Position numbers and translations under genes: made by a program
NCBI GenBank assembly: GCA_000467715.1
Contig: AJFK01000252.1
Span: 1-35,177, forward strand
Length of the DNA stretch: 35,177 nucleotides
DNA from: Hysterium pulicare CBS 123377
Taxonomy: Eukaryota > Ascomycota > Dothideomycetes > Hysteriales > Hysteriaceae
Direction of reading: 5' to 3'
The notes under the pieces: generated by a model
Seen by the model: only the letters and a program-made list of their open reading frames with translations
Told to the model about the DNA's origin: nothing
The model's database searches: none
Shown: one piece after another, positions 1 to 11,421 of the stretch
Layout of the letters: the number at the start of each line of letters is the position of its first letter
Position numbering within the stretch: position 1 is the stretch's first letter

Positions 1-2224
1 TGGAACTCCCTTGGAACCTGATGGGCTTGGCCCTCCAGACGGAAGTCCTGTGGAACTACAAGATGACGAGGTCACAATTGAGGAGGAAGCGCTAACCCCT
101 TTATTGGGTGCGGAGACAGATAGGGAAGGCACACTGATGGCCACGGATGATGAGACAACTGAAGAGGACGAGCTGGGGCTCTTAACGGGTGTTGAGACTG
201 ACAAGGACGTTGTGCTAATGACGTTGCTAGATGATGCCGAACTTGAAAACGACGAGCTCACAGCTAAACTGGATGTTGGGACCGTTGATGAATGTGTGCT
301 GATAATATTGACAGAGCTGGAGCTTGCGCTTGAGCTGGGCATGCTACTGGAGACCTTGGAGGTGCTGCTTGATGCTAGAGAAGAGCTTGAACCCACGAAC
401 GAGCTAGAAACCATGGAAGAGCTTGATGACCTGGAGGTACTGGACGCCACGGACGAGCTTGAGGCCTTGGAGGTGCTTGATGCCGAAGAAGAGTTTGATG
501 CCGGAGAAGAGCTGGATGCCTTGGTAGAGCTTGAGGTCAGAGAAGAGGTTGAAACCACGGACGAGCTAGAGGCCTTGGAAGTGCTGGACGCCACGGAAGA
601 GCTTGAGGCCTTGGAGGTACTAGAAGCCACGGAAGAGCTTGATGCTTTGGAGGTGCTGGAAGCCATGGAAGAGCTTGAAGCTTTTGAGCTGCTCGATGAC
701 TTGGATGTGCTCGATGACTTAGAAGTGCTGGAGGACTTAGAAGTGCTAGAGGACTTAGAAGTGCTGGAGGACTTGGAGGTGCTGGAGGACTTGGAGGTGC
801 TCGAGGACCTGGATGTGCTCGACGCGATAGAAGAGCTAGAGGATTTGGATGTGCTAGACGCAACAGAAGAGCTGGAAGCCTTAGAAGTGCTGCGAGAAGC
901 CGAAGTGGAAGAAGGACCAAGAGCGCTTGGGGTGGTAGTCTGACCCTCAGCAATGCTGAGCGTGGTAAGGCCGAATGATGAAGTGCTCGCAGCCGGAACA
1001 ACAGAAGAAAGCTTCGTAGAAGACACCGACGAGGAAGACTGGCCTGGTGAGGCCTGATAAGCCTTGAAAGAGTTGATCAACCAATAAGTCTGGCTGAACG
1101 CAGTAGGATTCTGGGCCACGAATTGAACGCAGGAGTCTAATCCGCTCTTGCCTGAATACATGGGGCAGCCGGAGCTTGCTAGGGTATGTTAGATGCGATG
1201 TGATATTTGCTCGTGCAGAATAGACTTACAGTAAGCGTTACCGGCCCAGTCACCGCAGAAAGTGGTGTCGAAGATGAACTTATGGTTCTTGAAATGGCTG
1301 TCGATGTCGCACGAACCGGCAAAGTTGGCAGTTGGGGTTCCGAAGTTGGACGTGTCTGGGTTTGTGGCAGTGACAGCGGCTGGAATGTTACTACGCGGGA
1401 AGAACCACATTTTGATGGCTGAAGACGTCCATTCCATTGCATAGACTCCACCACCATTGGAGTTGAAGCCATCTCCGTAGGTGTTTGCTTGGGTGGGCGT
1501 CACGGAGCATCCTGCTGTCGATACGGAAACGTCGCAAACATTGGTATCTAAGGTACCGCTTTGGTCGGCACCGGCCACGCTGCAGCCATCAGCGGTGTGG
1601 AGCACCATCAAATCGTTCGTGTTCTTGTTGACTCCCTCAATGATATCTGAGATTGGTTAGTATGCGCATATTTGCTTTAGTGTGGGCAATAGTATGAGCC
1701 TACCGATTTCACCATTGGCCGGCCAGGTTCCGTCACCGAGAGACCAGAATGCAGGCCATGAACCTGAATCTAATCAGCTTTATCCTATGCATTCCAACTA
1801 TAAGTGCCATACCGCAGACGCTTCCGGGCATGTGGGTGATATCCACAATGAATAGACCATGGTTATAGACCTGCTTGCTTTCAATGCGCACACTGGGTCG
1901 TCCTACGGCAGTGAGGGAGTAGGGGTTGTAGTAGTCGACACCCATATAAGCTGCGCCATTGATAGTGGCTATCAGATCGGCTTGCTGGGCATCAGCCCGG
2001 CTTAGATATCTGCAGAGACTTAGCAACAAATTCAAAGCTCTCGATGTATTAAACCCATACTTTACATATCCATGTGTTGGGTCGGAAGCATTATTGAAGT
2101 CGAAGCCGTCAAAGAAATTGGATCCGGCGTAAGTATCTTGAACAGTATATTTAGTCGCAAAAGCAGTAGCAGAAAGAGTAGACAAGATAGTGCCAATGTT
2201 CAGAAAGAGTGATGAGGAAGGCAT
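1..2224 (-). CDS. GH16 endo-1,3(4)-beta-glucanase with Ser-rich tail (3' end beyond window)
   Basis: This is a secreted glycoside hydrolase family 16 enzyme that cleaves beta-1,3(1,4)-glucans in the cell wall or host wall. The exons read on the minus strand are 2224-2061, 2009-1813, 1763-1704, 1646-1230 and 1178-1, and all four junctions are GT-AG and in phase. They give 672 visible residues with no stop before the window edge. A signal peptide covers about residues 1-22. The catalytic motif GEIDIIEG supplies nucleophile E139, D141 and acid/base E144; its codons cross the third intron. Family-typical segments AYMGVDYYNP, FCGDWAGNAY and TYWLINSFKAYQ are present, and the catalytic domain ends near residue 321. 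The remaining 350 or so residues are Ser/Thr/Lys-rich with TSKSSS hexapeptides. Such tails are usually O-mannosylated and often end in a GPI signal, which would lie outside the window. Family assignment is firm; exact substrate is inferred. Confidence 0.9.
325..905. repeat. Intragenic 18-bp minisatellite in the GH16 tail
   Basis: An 18-bp unit (gaggacttagaagtgctg on the plus strand) is near-perfect in about 7-8 tandem copies at roughly 697-830. Degenerate 18-bp periodicity extends across the wider interval. Each unit encodes the hexapeptide TSKSSS on the minus strand. The period is a multiple of three, so changes in copy number keep the GH16 frame open. The plus strand of the same repeat is also stop-free, which creates a false acidic reading frame rich in LEDLEV. 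Confidence 0.85.
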
Positions 2225-4305
2225 ATTGATTAAACGAGAGACTAAGTTATTAAAATAAAACGAGTGTAAGTAGATACTTCTACAGTGTCATGGACAGTAC
2301 GAGAGAAATGCTCTGAAGAAAGAAGAAGTCTAAAAAAGTCCGGACTATCCCGCCTATATTGAATGCCCCTGATAGCGGCCATCTTGATCTTTGGCACCAC
2401 ACACCAGGCCAGCGTGCGGAACCGTCTGCAGGTACGCAAGCCACTCGACGGCCGGCTTCCATTGTTGACAGTCGGCCATACCGAATAAGACGCCGCACCT
2501 GAGGTTGGCGTGCCTGGCTGGATCTCTCCACGAGACTTTCGGCAAGGCTCAACGCATCAGGACCATCCACCGAGGCCCGATCGTGCCCCATCTGCCTAAG
2601 AAAAGCAGCCATATACACAGATCAAGTTAGTTCCAGTTAGCATTGATGACATCCCTGAGCACATCCTCATATCCCAATCCCACCACAGCCTCGTAAGTTG
2701 GTTAGCGACACGCTTTTCACACGCGCTTGCAGCAAGCCCGCAATCAAATTAAGCTCCTAGCGGCTGGGCCCTATCCCCATTTCTGGGACATCTGATCGTT
2801 TTCGGTATCGTATCGTCGAAGGCTTGTGGGTCGAGTGGAGAAAGGGGTGTCTTCGGCGCTCTTTTGCGCGGTCCAAGCGCCAAGCCATGGCTTGAAGGGC
2901 GCCACGAGTGATTTCAAAGCGATGGCCGGTATTAGCTGGCAAAGGAAAATACAGATCAACGAGTTTTTGGTTGTGGATAGCTGAGTGCTGGGGAGATGAT
3001 CATAGGATTTGATATCTCGAGATGCTTGCGTAGATGCTGATGATGCGCTTCAAGGTACTTCGGTGCAAGGAATTTGTGCATGCCACGGGCACTACCGCCT
3101 AGTCAGAACGCGAGGCAAAGAATGGCCCGTGGAAGTATGATTTGTGCAAGGATAAATAATTCCAGAATCGGCGGATAACAGCGATGTGAAGGATTGGTCC
3201 CATCACATGCGCGACGCCGTTTTTGAAGTGCAGAGGTTTTGCCACACAATTCCTACTTCGGTAGGTCTGGAGGAAAAGTGTGGGTTTCGGCGCGCTCTGA
3301 CTTGCATATCGCATTGATGTTTCCCCCTCTCGGTAGGTTTCGGAGAAAGTGTGTGTTCCTGCGCGCTGGTGACGTGCAGCGCTCTGACTGACATTGTTGC
3401 CAATCAGTTTCCTCGACTTCAACTCTTCCCCTTGTGATGGGATCTCGCCCCATGTTGAATAGGTATTTCTGAATGCGATGAACGCGTATTCAGTGGTGGA
3501 AAATCCATAATACCTGCCTTATTTGTATGGTGTAAATCGTATCGTCGAAGTGTACGAGTACGAAGTAGCATTACGAAAACCCCACCAAGTTCCGACCTGT
3601 TCTGTTCCTCTTGAGGCAGGTTGTAGCAAAAACCGTTCGTTTATGCACTATTCCGGGTTTGTAAGTTAAAGGAATGGTACGCTAGGCAAGCGCATATAGG
3701 TATCCCGTGTTAATGGAGGCTATGGAATAGAAGGATTCCGCCGACGCCATCAGAGACATTCAGATGCCGAGTGCCGAGAAACGTTCAAGTCAAGTCAAAC
3801 GAGCAAAGGTATTGGAACCAAACAGTAGGAAGTTTTCTAATATTACAGAAAAGGTACCATCATGTCCGTTGGTATCGGAATAGAATCTTAAAGTGAAGGG
3901 CATGAAAATAACAAAAACCTCTGGATGGGGATGCCAAGGTTCACAGCAAGCCACATGAACGACGGGATATAAGCAATCCACAGCTTCAGAAACTACGGAT
4001 TATGGTTGCAGTTGCAGTGGCAGTTGCAGTTGAGTGCGAGCAGGGTCATGCGACGCTACGACAGATTCCCTCCGGTATAAGCACCTCTGTCAGCCAAAGA
4101 GGCTTGTGCTCCGCGCTCATGTGGGTATCTTTGTAAACCATCCATCGAAAGAGAGCCTAAAGCAATAACAGAAAGCCGCCCCCTAACCTCCTATCCTAAT
4201 CCCTCCCATCCAAAAGAAAACAACATGAAACAGTGCTTTTGATGAAATAGACCAGGGCTGCACGGGTTGAGAACTTACTTTAAGTGTTCAAAGGTCCTTA
4301 CGCAC
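2225..4305. other. 2.1-kb intergenic stretch, no supported gene
   Basis: The segment lies between the GH16 start and the stop of the Bye1-like gene. Near 2225 it should hold the GH16 promoter. Short minus-strand open stretches at 2354-2545, 2771-2959 and 3099-3453 have no start, splice or family support; those at 3099-3453 arise from the tandem duplication listed separately. A TTGCAG/TTGCAGTGGCAG-like short repeat lies at about 4004-4035. No tRNA B-box or transposase-like frame was seen. Confidence 0.5.
3257..3380. repeat. Imperfect 72-bp-period tandem duplication
   Basis: Two copies begin with cggtagg at 3259 and 3331. They share the order cggtagg / gaaa-agtgtg / gcgcgct / tga-c-tgca over about 50 bp, at roughly three-quarters identity by eye. 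Because the 72-bp offset is a multiple of three, the minus-strand reading shows the duplication as two related peptides. The copies lie in non-coding sequence about 1 kb upstream of the GH16 start. Confidence 0.6.
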
Positions 4306-6930
4306 TCAGCCAGTGCTCTCTTCGTTCTTCTTCCGTAGATGATCCTGCAACACATTCATGTCCGTCCTAGCAGCCGGTTCCGCATCGAGAATAACTTTCA
4401 AGTTTCGCATCTGGACTTCGCCCATATCTGGCACTGACTGCAAGATCTGTACAACAACTGGCGCATCAATATGTGGACCAAAGATTTCCACTGCTTTGAC
4501 GTTCTGATGGTGTGGTGCTGGACGTGTGTGCAGCGCAGAGTAAGTGCTTCCGTAGTTACCACTCGGCGGGTAGCTCGTGACAGGAGAGAAGGCGGGACCT
4601 GGATGAGAGCCAGGAGCTGCTGGGTAAGCATGATTCTGTGCTGGAGTTGAAACAGGTCCTCCTGCGAAAATACCGTCAGACGATTGGTGAGGATTGGGAG
4701 TCGTCTCTGGTGTCTTTGTTCGAGCGACAAGAGCGAGGAGAACCATTGGCTGCGGACGGGGCGTTTCAATGATGCAGTGCTCCAACATATCAAGGAAAGG
4801 AGGTAGAGCACCTCCACCGGCATCAACAGGCACTACGTAAAGATCCCGTGCTGCATCACTAGCAAGCTTATCCGTGGGTACCACGCCCCAGCGATTCCTA
4901 GGGTAGAAGTACTGGAACAACATATCGAGTCTCTGACGTCCGTCATTATTCACTGGACTGAGTGCAAGTACAGCAATGTCAGTGGTAGCACTGCCTCGCA
5001 TACTGCCCACGTAATCATTTCCCCTGTCTTTGTCAATGCGACCCGAAATAGGTAAAGTGGCGGGTAGGAGTTGGTTCCATGGGAATCTCTGTCCAATATC
5101 GCCACCTGCGACATGGCGAGCGACAGCAGCGAACGACCCGACGCTTTGCATCTCGACTGTACCATTCCAGCAAACGGTGGGATCACTACTGTAATCGGCA
5201 GGCGAGTACATAGCTGAATCGCCATCTTCATCCTTGAGCAAGCGATCAATGTCTGCATCATCACCAGGACCGTCTTGTTGTGGGGTTTGCATGGCGATTG
5301 AACTCTGGCGTCGTTGGAATGCCTGCTGCTCCTGATCGGGAGATCGAACATGTCTCCAAACTTCCTTGACATCAAAAGAGGCCGAAGAGGGTTGTCTGCC
5401 TGTAGTGGCAGGTGGCTGAGCTGAGGTGTCTACTGAGAGAGGAGCGCGTCCAACGTCTTCCGGAAGCTCGACTCGCATAGGGCTTCCACCTTCCATAGGA
5501 GATCCTGGAGCGTTGCCATCCTCTTGCGCACTATCGCGATGGCGTCGCTCTGGGACCATGAATACGGATTCTTGATTAGCGCGTGCCTGCTCATCCTCAT
5601 CAATGAGCTCATCTCCCTTGTGTGTCTTGCGGAATCGAGGTCCTTTTTCTTCCTCTAAAACAACCTGCTTGTCATTCTGTTCCCTGATTGCCGCATACTC
5701 GCGTTGCTTGTCCGCGCTTGCCATGTCTTCGGCGGACATCAAGGTAAGCTCATGTGGAGTGAGCGATCCGGAAAGCAGCCTGTCAACCAAAGTAGGGTTC
5801 TTTTTCGTATTGAAAATGATCTTTCTGAATTGCTGGAGATATGGGGAGTCATTGTCGGTGGGCGCACCATAGTTGGAAACAGCTGCTTGATCCATTTGCA
5901 AGGCGAGACGAGTTGCGATTGAAGAGGGAGTCTCGCCATCCGGAATGCGAAAACCACGTTCCTTTGAAGCGCTATTGATCAGGTCAACTAGCTGCTTGAT
6001 CAAAGCCTCAACGGTCTTTCTCTGGTTGGCTGGGAGAGCAGCTGGATCGGCAGGGATGGGCGCGTCTGCTTGCTGTTGTTGCTGTTTGGCCGGTTGGTGA
6101 GCACTGGATTTGCGCCGCTTTGTGTCTGTCCGTCCTTTTTCTGACATTGTTTCCCTTCGACGTTTCTCCCCAGTCGGCGACTGTGGTTGGCTTTTCTGTT
6201 CGTCTGCTTTCTTGTCCTGTTGCGACTAATTGTGAGTATGACTGACGTTGGGGGAATGGCTATAAATTTACCTTCGCTTCACTGTGTCCGTTTGATGTAT
6301 CATGCGGAGTCTCCTTAGCAACGGGCTGTTGTGGTGCGCTAACAGTAGGAGACTGTTGCTCTTGATTCTCCTGCTCCGTTTCTGGCCGAACCTCGCTAGG
6401 ACGTGCTGACTTGCTCTTGGGTGGTTTCGCACCTTTCTTCCTGTTCCAAGGCTTCTCTCCACGTTCCATGGCAGCAAGAAGCTCCTGATGATCTTCGGGC
6501 TTGCATTGCTCGCAGTAGTATGTCCGCGATTCCCACTCGTCCCCTTCCTGCAATCCCAAGCATTTGACGTGCTGCCATGCCTCGCAAATGTCGCATGCAA
6601 TCATCTGCCTTCCTCTGATGTCGCGCTGATCTCCGCAGACGCAGCGAATGATAGCGTCTTCTTCTTCATCGTTTTCGGATTGTGCAGACTGTGATCGAGC
6701 AGCTTGGCCCTTTTTGTCGGAGCCTTTGCCTTTGACTTTTGGTTTCGCGACGGGTTCATCGAGGGCGTCCTGGTTCTTCGTGTGGTGGCCTTTATTGGCG
6801 CGACCAGATCGCCGTATTTCGTCTGTATATTTTTTGTCAATATTGTCGTCCTTGAAGGGGTTGAATGTGCCTTTTGCGAGGTGCAAACACGCTCAACAGG
6901 CACAGATTGTTGGGTCTGCTTACCGGACAT
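4306..6930 (-). CDS. Bye1-like transcription regulator: PHD finger, TFIIS central domain, SPOC domain
   Basis: This is a nuclear protein of the Bye1/PHF3 type, which binds elongating RNA polymerase II through the TFIIS-like domain and methylated histone H3 through the PHD finger. The exons are 6930-6924, 6870-6272 and 6225-4306, giving 841 aa. The PHD finger at about residues 77-128 has a complete C4HC3 set: C79, C81, C95, C98, H103, C106, C122 and C125. The TFIIS central domain spans about 270-400, starting near NQRKTVEALI. The SPOC domain spans about 550-705. A basic, Gln-rich linker joins PHD and TFIIS, and the tail is Pro/Ser-rich. The first coding exon is only 7 nt (ATGTCCG), followed by a 53-nt intron; this join gives MSGTFNPFKD in frame. 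Intron 2 joins AAG to TCG in phase 0. Domain order matches the yeast protein, so the family call is strong; no gene symbol is assigned for this species. Confidence 0.9.
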
Positions 6931-7764
6931 GGTACGCGACACGTTGAATGGAACTCAGTGGGCGTGGCGACAATTATAAATCAGATGGCGTTCAAGACTT
7001 CACGGCTTTCTACTATTGATATTAAATGGTAGATATGCAAGTGTGGTAAAACGACATGCGGCCACAGAGACAAGAAGCTAAAACAAGTGCGGCGCAAGCA
7101 ACCACCCCCAGCTCCTGCCTCGTTTGGGTGATGGTGTTGATGGTGAATGTGAAAGTGAATGCGAATCGATGGGCGGAATCTCGCCGACGGTTCTCGCGCC
7201 AGATCAAGGTTTTCCAGCCCGATAGAGACTGTCCAGCCTCGGGTCTCTTCGCACAAGAGCTCCAAGAGCGCCACACGCGAACGACTGAGATGTGAGCAGA
7301 TGAGTATGATGGGCTAACTTCACGTCAGAGGGCGATGGATAGAGGCGCGATTGACTTGGTCGTGTGAGGTCCTGAGGTGGTGAAGGGACGGGCGTGAGGA
7401 ATGGATGGTGGACGGCCGTAGCGCCTTGGCAATGACATAGCTTTCGCCTAGCCTCTTTCAGGGTCTTCGAAGCTGATCGAAGTCCATTCACCAGCGCCTA
7501 ACCTTCTTTTACCACAACACATTCTGCGGGCATTATTCGGAGTTGCTGTCATCCGCCCTGAGGGCCAGCGTTTTCAAGAAACATATGGATGCAGAGCCGT
7601 AAGGCGCCAATCACGTTCAATAACGGCAGCCGTAGAAGCTTAATCGATACCATACCCTCTCAAAACTACACGCTACATAGCCACGACAGCATCTTACCAT
7701 AATCAATCCCTCGGGAAAATTATCTTACCATTGGCCGCGAATTCGATTAGCACCACGAAACGAT
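6931..7764. promoter_or_regulatory. Divergent promoter region between the Bye1-like and ZNF830-like genes
   Basis: 834 bp separate two divergently read housekeeping genes, so both promoters must lie here. Small open frames on both strands overlap each other and show no family features. No clear TATA element was identified. Confidence 0.5.
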
Positions 7765-8562
7765 ATGGCGGATGTACGGTCAATGCTCCGCCAGGAGCGA
7801 GCAGCGCGACAACAGAATGGCCGGCCAACAAAACAGTCCGCTATGCCTGCACCAGCGCCAGCAGGGAAGAAAAGGAAAGCTGCCGATGAAGAATTTGAAG
7901 AACGGAAAAGGAGCAAGCCAGAGGGAAACACTGGGCTTCCAGCTGGCTTCTTTGATGGCAGCGCGGGTGCAGCCGAAGATGCGCAACTCACGCCGCCTCC
8001 CACAAATAGTCAAATCACCAGCAAGTTTGACGCGCCTCTTAATGATGACTTAGCAAACGAAGATACCGCGACCGGAGATGCTATTCTAGCTTCGGGAGGG
8101 CCAACCACTACAGCCAGTTCCGCTCCACCACCAGCCATTGAAATCGACGATGAGGAACTTGCCGCATTCGAACGTGAACTCGCGACACCACCCCCAGAGA
8201 GTCATGTAATACCCGCGGTCTCCGCTGGAGCGATTATACAAGCTGCACCAATATCCGCCGAAGAACTCGCAGCGCAAGCGCGGGAGGATCAGAGTGCACA
8301 ACGAGGTAGAAGGGAAGCGGAGATTGAAGCAGAGAAAGAAGATGCGGTTCGAATGTTAGAAGAGGAGTTCGACGAAATGGAAGAGCTGGAACAGAGAGTT
8401 AGGAGGTTGCGAGAGAAACGAGAAGCCCTGCGTAAAGCTGGTGGACAGGAGGACTCCAAACGACATGTAGATCAGGCACCTGAAGATGTTAATTATAATG
8501 CCGGCGAAGAGAGTGACGAGGATGACGAGGATTGGGATGATTGGAGCTTTCGACCCGCTTGA
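7765..8562 (+). CDS. ZNF830/CCDC16-like nuclear coiled-coil protein, zinc finger absent
   Basis: This is an intronless 265-aa protein. The start MADVRSMLRQERAARQ matches the conserved N-terminus of the ZNF830/CCDC16 family, whose animal members are nuclear and linked to splicing and early development. A basic segment (GKKRKA, about 34-39, and RKRSK, 47-51) looks like a nuclear localisation signal. The LPAGFFD motif at 59-64 is also family-typical. A charged coiled coil covers about 182-226, and the tail is acidic and ends in DEDWDDWSFRPA. Family members normally carry a C2H2-type zinc finger between the N-terminal motif and the basic region. Here only about 17 residues separate them, with no Cys or His pair. 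The DNA is contiguous, so no intron hides the finger. Function is inferred from the family, and loss of the finger may change nucleic-acid binding. Confidence 0.65.
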   Translation: MADVRSMLRQERAARQQNGRPTKQSAMPAPAPAGKKRKAADEEFEERKRSKPEGNTGLPAGFFDGSAGAAEDAQLTPPPTNSQITSKFDAPLNDDLANEDTATGDAILASGGPTTTASSAPPPAIEIDDEELAAFERELATPPPESHVIPAVSAGAIIQAAPISAEELAAQAREDQSAQRGRREAEIEAEKEDAVRMLEEEFDEMEELEQRVRRLREKREALRKAGGQEDSKRHVDQAPEDVNYNAGEESDEDDEDWDDWSFRPA

Positions 8563-9041
8563 GCGGCATGTATGAATGGGAGGGCTATGTAACTGTAACT
8601 GCATTGTATAATACAAACCAAGGCTTCAAGAAGGCCTGTTGATACTCCCTCGGTTCATGAGCTTCGTAAGCAGCTTCGTGTTAGGGCATCGACTTATAAA
8701 ATGTAAAGAAACCCTAATACATCATACAATGAAATCAACCCTGAATGAGATAATGACCGCTTACGCATGGCTAAGCTTTACCAAACTCCTCTTCATCGAC
8801 TTATACTTGACTTGTAAGACTAACGTAATGAGAATGAGCCAACCAAAGTACTCTACAATTATTTACCCTTTGTAGTTCGCGATTGCGCTCTGACGATGCC
8901 AAGACCCTGCTTCAGTTCGGCCACCCACCTCGAGGCACGACATTTAAACTCTCACTTCGCAAACACCTCGACTCCGACCGATTTTAAGAGCCAGCTCTCA
9001 AAGCCAAACATCACAAGAGAAGACACTCTACTATTGAAAAC
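8563..9041. promoter_or_regulatory. Intergenic region upstream of the Arf-GAP gene
   Basis: 479 bp of AT-richer sequence hold the 3' UTR of the ZNF830-like gene and the promoter of the Arf-GAP gene. Plus-strand open stretches at 8639 and 8896 have no family features. Confidence 0.4.
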
Positions 9042-11016
9042 ATGTCTCGGCGTGCGCCCCCCGCCGCTGACCGCACGGAACAAAATCGACAAACGCTCAA
9101 GAGCTTGGTTAAATTGGAATCGAACAAGAGCTGCGCTGACTGCAAAAGGAACAAGCGTACGTTATTTTGGTATCTATTCCTAGAATCTCATGGAACACCC
9201 ACTGATCATTTGCTCTTCCAGATCCACGATGGGCCAGCTGGAATCTAGGCATCTTCGTCTGCATCCGGTACGTTTCCTCTTATCGTCACATATGACGATA
9301 TCAACAATGTGCTTAACATGAGCTGATCATTTCACAAGATGCTCCGGTATTCATCGAGGCATGGGTACACATATCAGTCGAGTGAAGTCGGTCGATCTCG
9401 ATTCATGGACAGATGAGCAGCTTCAGAGCATGCTGAAGTGGGGTAATGCGAGGGCAAATAAGTTAGTATAAGTAGCCATCACTTTGGGAAAACTGTTCTA
9501 AGTCCTACAGATACTGGGAAGCCAAGTTAGCACCCGGGCACGTGCCTTCTGAATCGTACGTTCATCCCCCTCAAACACTCGCTTATCATGTCGACTGATA
9601 TCTTTGTAGGAAGATAGAGAACTTCATACGGACAAAATACGACTCGAAGCGATGGGTTATGGAAGGGGGTATGCCAGACCCGGCAACACTAGATGTGGAT
9701 GGAGAAGATGATGTGGTAAGTGGCAGCTCTGTAATCCAAAATGTAACCCTACCAACATCTGGCCATAGCCCTTGAATGTTGTGAAGGAGAAGGTTCAACT
9801 AGAACGATCAGCATCGCAACGAACCGCCACCACCACCGCTACCGCTTCACCTGCACGCAAGCCCGCCCCGGTTTCTGCCAGGCAACCGCAGAATATCGAT
9901 CTTTTCGGTGATGATCCCATACCGGCGCCTCCCCGTCCCAGTACCACTGGACCTTCGGTAACAAAACCACCCCCTAAAGCTGAGCCTGCGCCGCCAAAAC
10001 AAACGAAACCTGCGGACTCGTTACTTGGCCTGGACTTCTTTGGTGGAAGCCAGTCTGCACCACCAGCAAGGCCCTCTAGCACCGGGCAGTCAACGTCTTC
10101 CGCACCCTCTAGACCAGATCTGAAGCAGTCGATCTTGTCGTTATATGCTTCTACTCCAAAGCCACCTCCTCAGCCTCAAGCGCCGCAACAAGGACAGGCA
10201 GGGTCCTTCGGTGGTCTTCAATCACCAGGCTTGCAACAGCAAGCTCCGCAGCAAACATCCTTAGGAGGACTCAATGATGCATTTGGCAGCCTTGACTTCA
10301 GTTCACCCCCTCCTCATCAGCAGCCTAAATCCTCCGCTTTTTCGGGATTGGATAGTTACACAAGCAATCGATCGACACCTCAGACGGCCACATCCTCAGC
10401 ATTCGGTGGCGGAGGCAGCTTCTTCGACACTGCTCCCAAACCACCACCTGCCAATAAGGCAGCTCCAGCCCCGCAACAGCGTACTTTCAGCTCCTCAAGC
10501 GGTTTCGGAGACTTCTCCTCATTCACAACAGCACCCTCAGCACCAGCCCCTAAACCAGCTGCGAGTACCTCATCCGGCATGGGTGACCTTTTCGATCTCT
10601 CAATCCCTTCATCCTCAACCACTGCAGCCCCTAAACCGAACGTCACATCTCCAGCGGCCTCAATGAACTCCGCTTTCAACCTATCGTCCCCAGCGCCCCC
10701 TGCCCAATCAAAACCCGCCCCGGCAGTTACATCTAGTTTCTCCGGTTTCTCAAACATGGATGCTTGGGGCTCCACAGATGCGTGGGCTACTTCGAGTAGT
10801 AATACAACAACTACCACTGCCCCAGTTTCACACGCGGCACCCAAGTCACCGGGATGGTCTAACCCTGCACCTCCGCAAATTAGTCAGGACGAAGATTTCG
10901 GTGGTTGGAGCAGCGCGGCGCCTACTTCGACTGCGCACGCGCAATCACATACCAGTAGTCAGCCGCCGAAGCCGTTGTCCGGAAATGATGACTTGTTTTC
11001 GAATGTTTGGGAGTAA
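9042..11016 (+). CDS. Arf GTPase-activating protein, Age2/SMAP-like
   Basis: This protein stimulates GTP hydrolysis on Arf GTPases during vesicle formation at the trans-Golgi and endosomes. The exons are 9042-9156, 9222-9267, 9339-9461, 9511-9555, 9610-9715 and 9769-11016, giving 560 aa; all five introns are GT-AG and in phase. The ArfGAP zinc finger uses C31, C34, C52 and C55 (CADC and CIRC). The catalytic arginine finger is R60 in [16 protein letters not shown]. The domain continues to about residue 125. The remaining 430 or so residues are Pro/Ser/Ala-rich and disordered. They carry repeated aromatic-acidic motifs (DLFGDD, FGDFSSF, DAWG, DFGGWSS) and end in DDLFSNVWE. Such motifs commonly bind clathrin or adaptor ear domains, which is inferred here. 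The exon joins were fixed by the highly conserved ArfGAP sequence. Confidence 0.93.
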
Positions 11017-11421
11017 GGATAGCTTAGCTGGTGTCTGAACATGGATTTACAAGGCGAAGCACCTGGTGAAGACTGGATACTCAAACACTGTGTTGGGCGG
11101 CGGATCATCTGGGCTAGCGGTGCAGGAATGTATAGAAACGAGAATGAACATGATATTTAAAGTAACAAGATAATACAGATTTGTGATTGTTCGAATATTG
11201 ATAGTGAAGTTATGACCAAATCGCCCTCAAGTCGCACTAGAACGCCCGCTGAATAGGTAACGCCAAAGCTCCTGTATGCATATACATCTCCCTACTTCTC
11301 TCGCTCGCCCAGCCATACCGAGATATTAGCAGCAGCCTACAAGGCCTTCCTCCCCGACTTATCCCCATCCATCAAGCCCCTACACTCCAAGGCCTACAAC
11401 CCGAGCAGCGAAGAAAGACCC
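11017..11421. other. Convergent 3' region
   Basis: 405 bp lie between the stop of the Arf-GAP gene (+) and the stop of the Sft1-like gene (-). The stretch presumably holds both 3' UTRs; nothing else was recognised. Confidence 0.4.

Noticed and set aside
11-943. A 310-codon plus-strand open frame rich in Leu, Glu and Asp
   Set aside because: It is the antisense of the Ser-rich GH16 tail. The 18-bp repeat is stop-free on both strands, and the GH16 frame is tied to a catalytic domain with correct introns.
537-1001. A 154-codon minus-strand Leu/Pro/Arg-rich open frame
   Set aside because: It is a shifted reading of the same repeat that encodes the GH16 tail.
2808-3550. The 14-mer tcgtatcgtcgaag at 2808-2821 and 3537-3550, considered as target-site duplications of an insertion
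   Set aside because: A shared 14-mer is expected about twice by chance in a window this long, and no terminal inverted repeats or transposase frame lie between the copies.
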